Positions 1-6,112 are shown, numbered from the stretch's first letter. The stretch is DNA of 6,112 bases from Campylobacteraceae bacterium (GCA_031290675.1 JAITNC010000112.1:1-6112); one strand, 5' to 3'. The notes: generated by a model from the sequence alone, not told the origin. A program made the numbers and translations.

Positions 1-924
1 CTGTCATCATTGTATAAGCGTAATCTTAGCGAAGAAATCGAAATCGACAGACTGCTGAATGAAAATTTGCTAGACTGGAATATGATAGCCGGATTGATTT
101 TAAATCATAGATTGGCAGGTTATATTATGTATAATTTAAATGAGAAATTCTTTCATAAATTTCCAGAAGAATTGTTTGAATCTCTTAGATTACTAGTAAT
201 ATCACAAAAGATATTTACGCAAGAGCTTATTAAAGAAGCAAACAGCATTTTTGGTGACTTACATAAGGCTAATGTAAAATATGTTGCCTTGAAAGGCATA
301 ATCTTTAATGCATCTATTTATAAAATTGGGACGAGACGCTCAAGTGACATAGATATTTTGATTACAGAAGATCAAATAGCTAAGCTGGATTTTGTTATGC
401 GAAAAAATGGATATATTCAATCTTTGTTGCCCAATGGAGAATTTATTGAAGCTAGCGAGAAAGAAAAAAAACGGAACAACAATTCGTATGATTTGGTATC
501 ATATGTAAAACAAATAAACAATCAATACCTATCAGTGTTAGAAGTAGATATAAATTATAGATTTGATTCAGCCAACAATGAAATCACAAATGATATATTT
601 GATTTTGGGATTATCGGTTATTCAGATAATGGAATTAAAGTAAATGGATTAGCATGGGAAACATTTCTATTGCAACTTTGTGTCCAAAATTATAGAGATA
701 ACCACACTAATTTTATCAAACATGGAAGTAAGAGTATTCTTTTGTATAAACTTGTGGATATTATTAATGTCATACGAGAAGATAGATTTTTTAGTAAAAC
801 ATTTGGTACATTTATTGAACTTACTCGAAAATTTAATTTGGAAAATGAAGTTCATTTCGCATTATCATTAGTATCTCAATTTTTTGATGATGCGGATATA
901 TCAAGATTGAACAATAAAATTTAA
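1..924 (+). CDS. Nucleotidyltransferase family protein (NTP_transf_5-like), 5' end probably outside the window
   Basis: The frame is open from base 1 and ends at TAA 922-924. The first possible start inside the window is a TTG at base 10, with no visible Shine-Dalgarno in the nine bases before it, so I treat the gene as 5'-partial. Numbering from that TTG, residues 92-118 have the core of the uncharacterised nucleotidyltransferase family (PF14907 type): a Lys-Gly pair (K95-G96), a following R109-R110, and the metal-binding acidic pair D113-x-D115. A third acidic element lies in EVDINYRF (E178, D180). A later helix with LYKLVDI (244-250) also fits the fold. Known relatives belong to the polymerase-beta-like nucleotidyltransferase superfamily and are often found in surface polysaccharide or peptide-natural-product clusters. 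The substrate cannot be told here. Codon use is very AT-rich compared with the fdh genes, which suggests separate ancestry. It converges on fdhC and is probably unrelated to formate metabolism. The family call is fairly sure, the role unknown. Confidence 0.75.
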   Translation: MSSLYKRNLSEEIEIDRLLNENLLDWNMIAGLILNHRLAGYIMYNLNEKFFHKFPEELFESLRLLVISQKIFTQELIKEANSIFGDLHKANVKYVALKGIIFNASIYKIGTRRSSDIDILITEDQIAKLDFVMRKNGYIQSLLPNGEFIEASEKEKKRNNNSYDLVSYVKQINNQYLSVLEVDINYRFDSANNEITNDIFDFGIIGYSDNGIKVNGLAWETFLLQLCVQNYRDNHTNFIKHGSKSILLYKLVDIINVIREDRFFSKTFGTFIELTRKFNLENEVHFALSLVSQFFDDADISRLNNKI

Positions 925-961
925 AGTATCAACTTTTTACAGACAAAACACTATTTTTCCG

Positions 962-987
962 CCCCCCCCATTTTTTTTGTGGGGGGG
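962..987. repeat. Homopolymer palindrome (C8-A-T8-G-T-G7), possible bidirectional terminator
   Basis: Eight C (962-969), A970, eight T (971-978), GT and seven G (981-987) lie between the two convergent stop codons. C963-A970 pairs perfectly with T980-G987, giving an 8 bp stem that is almost pure G-C, with a nine-base loop. The stem sits 38 bases after the stop of the nucleotidyltransferase gene and 14 bases after the stop of fdhC, where a shared terminator would be expected. There is no T-run directly after the stem on either strand, so it is not a textbook intrinsic terminator. The homopolymer runs could also vary in length by slippage. Confidence 0.55.
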
Positions 988-1001
988 TGGTGGATTGTAC
1001 T

Positions 1002-1898
1002 CTAAACTTCCCCTCTTTTTTTCAGCTTTTTATACCACGAACTGTGCATAAGAGCGACTTCCTCCTCGCTTTTGTGTCCGTCTATCATAGAGTGCAAAGA
1101 GCCCTTGATGGCGAACACAGACATATAAACGTGGACGAAAAACATAACGACTATCAACATACCAAAGATGTTGTGAACCATAGCCGATACCCTCAAAAGC
1201 TCTATTTGCGTTGTGCCGAAAAGTTTTGAGAAAAATGTCAAATCGTAATTTAAAAAAAACATAAAAGCGCCCGTAAGTATCATCACAAATCCGCCCGGTA
1301 TGGCTATCCAAAACCAGACTTTTTGACCTGCGTTGAACTTGCCGGCGGGTATTTCTCGCTTCTTTTTAGAGAGGTAGCCTCCCATCATCATCGCCCATTT
1401 GATGTCATCTTTGGCGGGAAACATATCTTTTATCATCATAACGATGATGGGTATGACGCTCAGCGCAAAGATAACCGTAGCTATGGCGTGAAGGTTTTTG
1501 CAGCTTCGCACAAATGCCCCGCCGCCAAAAAGGTTTCCAAATACCATAACAAGCCCAGTCGGAACAAGTATGACAAACGCCAAAGCCGCTATCCAGTGGA
1601 AAGTTCGCATACAAACGCTAAACACGTATATCTTTTTGCCCTCATGCGAGAAAGTTTTTGCCCCTATCACAAAGTAGTGAAGTGCGAAAATGATAGGAAA
1701 AGCGATGATGATACCCAAAAACGCTTTCCAAAATATCTCGCCTGCGAGCTTTGTGAAAGGCACACCGAAAGTCTGATAGTTCGGGATATTTTCCGCAAGC
1801 ACAGTGCCGTACAGCGGGTTGTTTGGCGTTATACCAGCCGCAGATAGCGAGAGAGCCGCAAACAGACAAAGTGATGTAATGATTAATAATTTTTTCAT
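1002..1898 (-). CDS. fdhC: Formate dehydrogenase cytochrome b (gamma) subunit
   Basis: This is the membrane anchor of respiratory formate dehydrogenase. It takes electrons from FdhB through two b hemes and delivers them to the quinone pool. The 298-residue product begins with a signal-peptide-like stretch (about 1-21, ending LSAAG). It is followed by hydrophobic segments at roughly 55-77, 99-120, 137-157, 194-216 and 238-263. Four histidines in or beside the later segments are good heme-ligand candidates: H101 (RTFHW), H137 (NLHA), H242 (VHN) and H256 (FVHVYMS). The family is the FdnI/FdoI cytochrome b556 group. The N-terminal extension with a signal peptide makes it longer than E. coli FdnI and is familiar from the epsilonproteobacterial type. 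The ATG lies 12 bases after the fdhB stop and is preceded by AGAGG at a spacing of about 7 bases, so it is translationally part of the operon. It is the last gene of the operon in this window; no fdhD follows it. Confidence 0.95.
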   Translation of the reverse strand: MKKLLIITSLCLFAALSLSAAGITPNNPLYGTVLAENIPNYQTFGVPFTKLAGEIFWKAFLGIIIAFPIIFALHYFVIGAKTFSHEGKKIYVFSVCMRTFHWIAALAFVILVPTGLVMVFGNLFGGGAFVRSCKNLHAIATVIFALSVIPIIVMMIKDMFPAKDDIKWAMMMGGYLSKKKREIPAGKFNAGQKVWFWIAIPGGFVMILTGAFMFFLNYDLTFFSKLFGTTQIELLRVSAMVHNIFGMLIVVMFFVHVYMSVFAIKGSLHSMIDGHKSEEEVALMHSSWYKKLKKRGEV

Positions 1899-1910
1899 TA
1901 AGTTACCTCT

Positions 1911-2534
1911 CTATCGCTTGCCGCTGCCATAAGCCAGATTCCAGATATAAGAATTTTCAGTGCTTACAGCTTTATCTCTGCCCACCACTCTGGTTCTAAA
2001 GATGTTGGAAACTACCTCAGCCTCGCCGACTAAAAGGGCGTTTGTGGAACACATAGCCGCACATGCCGGGACTTTGCCCTCGGCTATTCTGTTTTGTCCG
2101 TAAGCCGCCCTCTCCTCCTCAGAGTTCGTTTCAAGGGGACCTCCGGCGCACATGGTACATTTGTCCATAGCACCTTTCACGCTAAAAAGCCCCTCTCTTG
2201 GAAATTGAGGCGCACCGAACGGACAAGCGTAAAGACAGTATCCGCAGCCGATACATTTGTTTTTGTCGTGCAAGACTATGCCGTCATCTCTGATGTAAAA
2301 ACACTCCACCGGGCAGACCTTTGCGCACGGAGCGTCACTACAGTGCATACACGCTATGGACGTAGAAACCTCTCTGCCCTCCTCGCCGTTATGCAGAGTG
2401 ATGACCTTTCTGCGGGCTATGCCGACAGGAAGCTCGTGTGCGTTTTGGCAAGCGACTACACAAGCGAAACACTCTATACATCTATCGTTATCACAGAAAA
2501 ATTTCATACGTGATAAATTATTTATATTGCTCAT
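1911..2534 (-). CDS. fdhB: Formate dehydrogenase iron-sulfur (beta) subunit
   Basis: This is the electron-transfer subunit linking the catalytic FdhA to the heme subunit FdhC. The 207-residue protein has sixteen cysteines in four ferredoxin-like groups: C19/C22/C25/C29, C62/C65/C70/C74, C94/C97/C100/C104 and C126/C129/C158/C162. This is the layout for four [4Fe-4S] clusters known from FdnH-type subunits (DMSO reductase beta-subunit family). Two further cysteines, C14 and C78, lie outside this count. Unlike the E. coli protein, which is near 290 residues and has a C-terminal membrane helix, this one ends shortly after the last cluster. No hydrophobic anchor is visible, so it should be held by FdhA and FdhC. 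The chosen ATG has GGGGGAG three bases upstream and starts 9 bases after the fdhA stop. An internal Met10 (RMKFFCD) is a possible alternative start. No Tat signal is seen, so export as a passenger of FdhA is inferred. Confidence 0.95.
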   Translation of the reverse strand: MSNINNLSRMKFFCDNDRCIECFACVVACQNAHELPVGIARRKVITLHNGEEGREVSTSIACMHCSDAPCAKVCPVECFYIRDDGIVLHDKNKCIGCGYCLYACPFGAPQFPREGLFSVKGAMDKCTMCAGGPLETNSEEERAAYGQNRIAEGKVPACAAMCSTNALLVGEAEVVSNIFRTRVVGRDKAVSTENSYIWNLAYGSGKR

Positions 2535-2543
2535 TTTCTCCCC

Positions 2544-5384
2544 CTACGCTTTCTCAACACGGCATAAGCCTGCGTTAAATTCCGGTATTTGCGTGATGAC
2601 GTCAAAGCCGTAATTTGTGATGATATTGACACTTTCGCCGATAGTATAAGGCTTTGTTCCTTCGGGATATTTGCCGCTCAAATCAACGCCCTGCATGATG
2701 CCGGCGAAGTTGTAAGGCATACAGATTCTGTCGGGAGTCACGCTCTTGTTGTGGTACGCGCGTACTTTTATCTTTGTGCCGTGAGGCGAGTGAATCCACA
2801 TCATATCTCTATCTTGGATACCGTATTTTGAGGCAAGTTCGGGGTGGATATTGCAAAACATCTCCGGCGTGATGGCTGAGAGATACTTGCTCGTTCGCTC
2901 AAGCATTCCCGCACCGCTCAGGTTTACGACCCTCATAGATACTATCATCGTAGGAAACTCTTGCGACCAGTCTTTGGCTTGCTGTTCTGATTTGTACTTT
3001 GTGCTAACCCTAAAATTGTTTGTCTGGTCGTCAAATGTCGGGTACTTTTGCACCAAATCCCAACGAGGCGAGTGCATAGGCTCTCTGTGCATCGGTACAG
3101 GGTCAGGAAACTCCCAGACTATGGCTCTTGCTCTTGCGTTTCCAAAGACGCACACGCCCTTTTCGCGGCATTTTTGCTGGATAATCCCGCTGAGGTCTGT
3201 AGACCAGCTCTCGCCCATTTGCGCGCGCTCTTCTTCGGTCAATTTTATACCAAGAACCTGCTCTATGTTCGCTTTGGTTATCTGAGGATATCCGCCTTTG
3301 ACCGCCGAGCCTTTCACAGTTACGCTCTCATCGGCTATTTGGCTTACTCCGTTGTGCTCCAAACCAAATCTGTTTCTAAAGCCCATACCGCCTTCGTTCA
3401 CAGGAAGTGAGGTATTCCAAAGTACGGGAGTGCCCGGGTGCTGTTCGTCCCAACACGGCCACGGAAGTGCGTAGTATTCGCCCGTCATCTCTCCAAAACC
3501 TTTTAGGGTTATCGGGTCAAACAAGTGCCAATTTTTTTGATGTTTTCGCAGCCGCTCAGGCGTCCAGCCGCTAAGACCTATACTTTTCACGCTTCTTGCT
3601 ATCTCTCTTGTAGCGTCGTCAGGCCATACAAAATCATCTTTATACTGCACCGCTTCGCCCTTCTCAACTCTGAGCTTCATACCACGCACATACTCATCGT
3701 AAAAACCAAACTTTTTCGCAAATTCAAACATCACCTCTTGGTCTTCTTTGCTCTCATAAAGAGGTTTGACGACTTGACTTCGCCACTGTCCGGAGCGGTT
3801 TGTAGCGGTTACGATACCTTCGCTTTCAAACTGTGTAGCGACAGGCAAGATGTAGATGCCGTCTTTTTTGTCCGTGATGATGGCGGCTTCGTTTACAAAC
3901 GGCTCAGCTATGACGAGCAAATCCAGCTTGTCAATAGCGTCTTTTATCTTTATCTGCTGCGACATGGACGTGATGCCCGTTCCCTGCACCCAAAGCACAC
4001 GCACAGGAGCTGAGGAGTAGACATTTTCGTTATTTAGCACGCCCTGCCACCATTTGGAGAGCGAAAATCCCTTCTCGTTTACCCATTTTCTTGAGTGAAA
4101 TCTGCCGTGCAGCCACTCAAGCGAAACGCCCCAAGTCTTAGCGTAATACTCCCACGCCTTATCGTCAAGACCGTAATAGCCCGGAAGCGTGTCGGCTATA
4201 TTTCCCATATCGGTAGAGCCTTGAACGTTGTCGTGTCCTCTTATGATGTTGCAGCCGCCGCCCGCTCTCGCCGCATTGCCGGTTACAAGAGAGAGTATCG
4301 GGAGTATTCTCGTGTTTGAACTGCCCACCGAGTGCTGAGTGATACCAAGCGACCACGCTATACACGCCGGCTTTGAGGTAGCGTAAAGTTTCGCCACCAA
4401 TTCTATCTTTTCAACAGGAATGCCCGTGACATCAGACGTAACTTCCGGCGTCCATTTCAGTGCCTCTTTTCTTATCTCGTCTATGCCGTAAGTTCTTGTG
4501 TTGATGAACTCTTTATCTTCCCAGCCGTTTTTAAAGATGATATGCAAAAGCCCGTAAGCAAAAGCTATATCCGTGCCGGTTCTGATACGCAAATATATAT
4601 CCGCTCTCGCCGCACTTCTTGTGAAAACAGGGTCAACAACGATAAGCTTCGCACCTCTGTCTTTTGCTTGCAAAAAGTGCTTAAAGCCTATAGGATTTGC
4701 GACAGCTGAGTTCGCTCCTATCATCAAAATAACTTTTGAATTTTCCACGACATCGCCGAAGTGATTTGTCATCGCTCCGTATCCCCACGTATTTGCAGCG
4801 CCTGCGACTGATGCGCTATGGCACACTCTCGCCACGTGGTCTAAGTTGTTCGTACCCCACATAGCGGCAAATTTGCTGAAATAAAAAGACTGCTGCAGGC
4901 TAAACTTCGCCGAACCCAAAAACATAACCGTATCAGGTCCGTTTTCTTCTCTTATTTTGAGCATTTTTGAAGAGATTTCATCTATCGCCTGCTCCCAACT
5001 GAGCCTGCTCCATTTGCCATTCTCTTTTTTCATCGGATACTTAATCCTCTGCTTGCTCTTTGTCAAGTCTATCTGGTCAGTGCCCTTACAACAGTGGCTT
5101 CCTTCGCTGATGGGGTGGTCGTGCGCCGGCTCTTGCCTCACCCACACTCCGTTATGCACCTCTGCGACGACTCCACAGCCTGCCGAGCAGATACTACAGA
5201 TAGTTTTCACGAGTTTTGAACCCGGATATGGATTTTTTATCTCCTCATCGGTAGCTTTGCGAACACTGTCGCTTGAAGCCAACAGACTTGTAGCCCCAAA
5301 GCTAACCGTCCCGAGCGCTGCCATTTTCAAAAACGAACGGCGTCCCACTCTGGAGGAGATATTTGGTATTTGTGTTTTACTCAT
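2544..5384 (-). CDS. fdhA: Formate dehydrogenase catalytic (alpha) subunit, Tat-exported, cysteine-type
   Basis: This molybdopterin oxidoreductase oxidises formate to CO2 in the periplasm. The 946-residue protein starts with a Tat signal, G-R-R-S-F-L-K at 14-20, then a hydrophobic stretch to about 36. A [4Fe-4S] ligand set follows: C63, C66, C70 and C98, with K100 in C-C-K-G where relatives have C-P-K-G. The active-site motif RVCHSAS places C188 (codon TGC, 4821-4823) before H189. Many relatives, including E. coli FdnG, have selenocysteine at this site. R382 in IIRGHDNVQGSTDMG is the likely counterpart of the formate-binding arginine. Residues from about 810 to 935 form the C-terminal pterin-dinucleotide-binding domain. 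The length is close to that of full FdnG-type subunits (around 1000), so it is intact. The start is supported by AAGGAG five bases before the ATG. It lies 12 bases after the small Tat protein gene and 9 bases before fdhB. Mo versus W cannot be decided from sequence. Confidence 0.97.
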   Translation of the reverse strand: MSKTQIPNISSRVGRRSFLKMAALGTVSFGATSLLASSDSVRKATDEEIKNPYPGSKLVKTICSICSAGCGVVAEVHNGVWVRQEPAHDHPISEGSHCCKGTDQIDLTKSKQRIKYPMKKENGKWSRLSWEQAIDEISSKMLKIREENGPDTVMFLGSAKFSLQQSFYFSKFAAMWGTNNLDHVARVCHSASVAGAANTWGYGAMTNHFGDVVENSKVILMIGANSAVANPIGFKHFLQAKDRGAKLIVVDPVFTRSAARADIYLRIRTGTDIAFAYGLLHIIFKNGWEDKEFINTRTYGIDEIRKEALKWTPEVTSDVTGIPVEKIELVAKLYATSKPACIAWSLGITQHSVGSSNTRILPILSLVTGNAARAGGGCNIIRGHDNVQGSTDMGNIADTLPGYYGLDDKAWEYYAKTWGVSLEWLHGRFHSRKWVNEKGFSLSKWWQGVLNNENVYSSAPVRVLWVQGTGITSMSQQIKIKDAIDKLDLLVIAEPFVNEAAIITDKKDGIYILPVATQFESEGIVTATNRSGQWRSQVVKPLYESKEDQEVMFEFAKKFGFYDEYVRGMKLRVEKGEAVQYKDDFVWPDDATREIARSVKSIGLSGWTPERLRKHQKNWHLFDPITLKGFGEMTGEYYALPWPCWDEQHPGTPVLWNTSLPVNEGGMGFRNRFGLEHNGVSQIADESVTVKGSAVKGGYPQITKANIEQVLGIKLTEEERAQMGESWSTDLSGIIQQKCREKGVCVFGNARARAIVWEFPDPVPMHREPMHSPRWDLVQKYPTFDDQTNNFRVSTKYKSEQQAKDWSQEFPTMIVSMRVVNLSGAGMLERTSKYLSAITPEMFCNIHPELASKYGIQDRDMMWIHSPHGTKIKVRAYHNKSVTPDRICMPYNFAGIMQGVDLSGKYPEGTKPYTIGESVNIITNYGFDVITQIPEFNAGLCRVEKA

Positions 5385-5389
5385 AATCG

Positions 5390-5395
5390 CTCCTT
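5390..5395 (-). promoter_or_regulatory. Shine-Dalgarno of fdhA
   Basis: AAGGAG on the minus strand lies five bases before the fdhA ATG and directly follows the tandem TAA TAA stops (5394-5399) of the small Tat protein. It fixes the fdhA start so that the whole Tat signal is included. Confidence 0.8.
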
Positions 5396-5396
5396 A

Positions 5397-5600
5397 TTAG
5401 TAACTTCTACGATAGTAGAGTTCCCACTCTTTGGTTTGTCTGTACAAAATCTCTTTTTTGTTAGATTTGCCGACAACAACTCCGTTATCATCGCTCACGG
5501 CTGGCACGCTTGCTGCCAAACCTGCCTTAACGCCCACAGCCGTAACAACGCCCGCTGTTAGCGTTTTCTTTAAAAACACCCTTCTCTTCTCTTGCAACAT
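5397..5600 (-). CDS. Small Tat-signal protein of the formate dehydrogenase region (formate_TAT type)
   Basis: The 67-residue protein has an N-terminal twin-arginine signal (R6-R7-V-F-L-K-K), a hydrophobic stretch at about 13-30 with Ala-rich cleavage-like residues near 29-34, and a short mature part. Its C-terminus reads Y53-R-Q-T-K-E-W-E-L-Y-Y63. This closely follows the motif I recall for the family named formate dehydrogenase region TAT target (TIGR02811), Y-[HRK]-x-[ST]-x-H-[IV]-x-x-[YF]-Y, except that E58 and W59 replace the His and Ile/Val. Members are under about 70 residues and are encoded next to formate dehydrogenase genes. Their job is not established; a small subunit or assembly factor of FdhA has been suggested. 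Here it sits 12 bases before fdhA, ends in tandem TAA TAA stops, and is clearly co-transcribed with it. Having its own Tat signal implies export in folded form or with a partner. The gene is genuine: it has a strong ribosome binding site, a family motif and a conserved context. Confidence 0.88.
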   Translation of the reverse strand: MLQEKRRVFLKKTLTAGVVTAVGVKAGLAASVPAVSDDNGVVVGKSNKKEILYRQTKEWELYYRRSY

Positions 5601-5602
5601 AT

Positions 5603-5609
5603 CCTCCTT
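5603..5609 (-). promoter_or_regulatory. Strong Shine-Dalgarno with unusually short spacing
   Basis: AAGGAGG on the minus strand is a near-perfect match to the anti-Shine-Dalgarno, but only two bases (AT) separate it from the ATG at 5598-5600. The second codon is TTG, which would have a more normal five-base spacing. Either codon preserves the twin-arginine signal; the product would be 67 or 66 residues. Confidence 0.7.
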
Positions 5610-5619
5610 GGATAAATTT

Positions 5620-5635
5620 CTCTTTAAAAAAAGAG
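5620..5635 (-). repeat. Second small inverted repeat overlapping the terminator T-run
   Basis: CTCTTT and AAAGAG form a perfect 6 bp inverted repeat around a four-base T loop on the minus strand. It shares base 5635 with the first hairpin and includes its T-run. It is weak and could be chance in A/T-rich sequence, but it could compete with the T-run or shape the leader just ahead of the ribosome binding site. Confidence 0.35.
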
Positions 5636-5668
5636 TTAGATAAACAGACCGTTATCTGCTTGTCTAAC
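5626..5668 (-). terminator. Intrinsic terminator or attenuator between the TorD-like gene and the fdh operon
   Basis: Read on the minus strand, GTTAGACAAGCAG (5668-5656) pairs with CTGTTTATCTAAC (5647-5635) around an eight-base loop. Twelve of 13 positions pair, counting one G-U, with one C-A mismatch. The stem is followed by T-C and then seven T (5632-5626). It starts 15 bases after the stop codon of the TorD-like gene and ends 25 bases before the next ATG. The shape fits a Rho-independent terminator. Because the genes on both sides belong to the same functional cluster, partial read-through or attenuation that lowers fdh expression relative to the chaperone, or separates the two units, is possible. 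The stem is only moderately G-C rich. Confidence 0.72.
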
Positions 5669-5683
5669 GCTTCTCATCTTGCG

Positions 5684-6112
5684 TCAAAGTACTATTTCGT
5701 CCGGATTTCGTCTTATCTTTTGTGTGATAGGTTTTCTGTCTTTTTTTATCGTCATACTTACACGCTCGCTGCTCGCTGACTTGAGCGATGGGGCGACACT
5801 GAGATAAAATCTCTCAAACTCTATAAAAGCGTTGAGCACTATCGCTGTATTTTTATAAAAAACAGCATTTTCGTGCGCAAACAACAGTGCGTCAAAATCA
5901 TCAAAAACGTCATTTAATATCTGGACAAACACCTCTTTGGCAAGCTCCAGACTACTCTCATCACCGCCCACTCCGTCTTGGATAAGAGCGTTCATAAATC
6001 GGCACAAAAAGACTATGCTGTCCTCAGAATCCCTGCACATAAACTCATTTTTCCTGAAAGCAGACCTGAGCAGTAACGCCACAGCTTCACATCTTTTTTT
6101 GCCATCGTCCCT
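5684..6112 (-). CDS. TorD/DmsD-family chaperone-like protein, 5' end outside the window
   Basis: The frame stays open through the window edge (a GTG at 6080-6082 is only the first in-frame start candidate), so the N-terminal part is missing and about 142 residues are visible. The visible part is mainly helical. Counting from that GTG, D18-S-E-D-S22 followed by IVFLCRFMNALI matches the position and context of the TorD-family E-P-x-D-H motif followed by a helix with L..FM. The proline and histidine are replaced by serine. Family members bind Tat signals and apo-molybdoenzymes until the cofactor is inserted. Placement just upstream of two Tat-signal genes, as for the Cj1514c-type gene of Campylobacter, supports a dedicated role for FdhA. 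The C-terminal 30 or so residues form a basic, probably flexible tail (KKDRKPITQKIRR) past the expected last helix. The gene is separated from the next by 83 bases with a terminator-like hairpin. The family call rests on context and a partial motif. Confidence 0.7.
   Translation of the reverse strand, partial: RDDGKKRCEAVALLLRSAFRKNEFMCRDSEDSIVFLCRFMNALIQDGVGGDESSLELAKEVFVQILNDVFDDFDALLFAHENAVFYKNTAIVLNAFIEFERFYLSVAPSLKSASSERVSMTIKKDRKPITQKIRRNPDEIVL

Noticed and set aside
943..957. AAAACACTATTTT as a terminator stem for the nucleotidyltransferase gene
   Set aside because: Only four A-T pairs can form, which is too weak; the G-C palindrome just downstream is a better candidate.
987..1229. 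80-codon plus-strand frame beginning just after the homopolymer hairpin
   Set aside because: It overlaps the 3' end of fdhC in antisense, and its translation is not protein-like in any way I recognise.
1323..1847. 174-codon open frame on the plus strand
   Set aside because: It lies wholly antisense to fdhC, has a Lys/His/Ser-rich composition with no recognisable domain, and is explained by the codon bias of the real gene.
2094..2513. 139-codon open frame on the plus strand
   Set aside because: It is antisense to fdhB, whose sixteen cluster cysteines show that the minus strand is the coding strand.
2851..3285. 144-codon open frame on the plus strand
   Set aside because: It is another antisense shadow inside fdhA without a ribosome binding site or motif.
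3525..4013. 162-codon open frame on the plus strand
   Set aside because: It is antisense to fdhA, which is intact and highly conserved here; the translation shows no family motif.
4957..5400. 147-codon open frame on the plus strand running past the fdhA start
   Set aside because: It is antisense to the Tat signal and cluster-binding region of fdhA; the hydrophobic patches mirror the opposite strand.
5682..5687. TTGACG as a -35 box for the small Tat gene and fdhA
   Set aside because: No convincing -10 lies 16-18 bases downstream, and the match overlaps the coding end of the TorD-like gene.
1..6112. CRISPR array, tRNA or rRNA genes, insertion sequence ends
   Set aside because: No spaced direct repeats, cloverleaf-like sequence or terminal inverted repeats with a transposase frame were seen on either strand.

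Overview
The window most likely comes from a member of the Campylobacterota (Epsilonproteobacteria). The basis is the style of the formate dehydrogenase operon: a small Tat-targeted protein directly before fdhA, a TorD-like chaperone upstream, a short FdhB without a membrane anchor, and an FdhC that begins with a signal peptide. Genus cannot be fixed by eye. Composition and gene order would fit the Sulfurimonas/Sulfurospirillum/Campylobacter breadth.

Layout: (1) bases 1-924, plus strand, carry a very AT-rich gene for an uncharacterised-nucleotidyltransferase-family protein (NTP_transf_5 type), probably cut at its 5' end by the window edge. (2) Bases 925-1001 separate two convergent genes and hold a striking C8-A-T8-G-T-G7 palindrome. 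(3) From 6112 down to 1002 everything reads on the minus strand. In transcription order it is a TorD/DmsD-like chaperone (partial), a terminator-like hairpin, a 67-residue Tat-signal protein of the formate-dehydrogenase-associated type, then fdhA, fdhB and fdhC packed with 9-12 base gaps.

Together the minus-strand genes describe a periplasmic, membrane-anchored respiratory formate dehydrogenase. FdhA oxidises formate at a Mo/W-bis-pterin site and is exported folded by the Tat system after chaperone proofreading. FdhB carries electrons over four [4Fe-4S] clusters. FdhC is the di-heme cytochrome b that passes them to the quinone pool. The active-site residue of FdhA is cysteine (TGC), not selenocysteine.

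I do not see a wholly new system. The points most worth following are the terminator-like structure inside the fdh cluster, the uncharacterised small Tat protein, the homopolymeric hairpin at the operon end, the Cys-type active site, and the sharp composition change at the border with the nucleotidyltransferase gene. There is no gene-free stretch longer than 300 bases.
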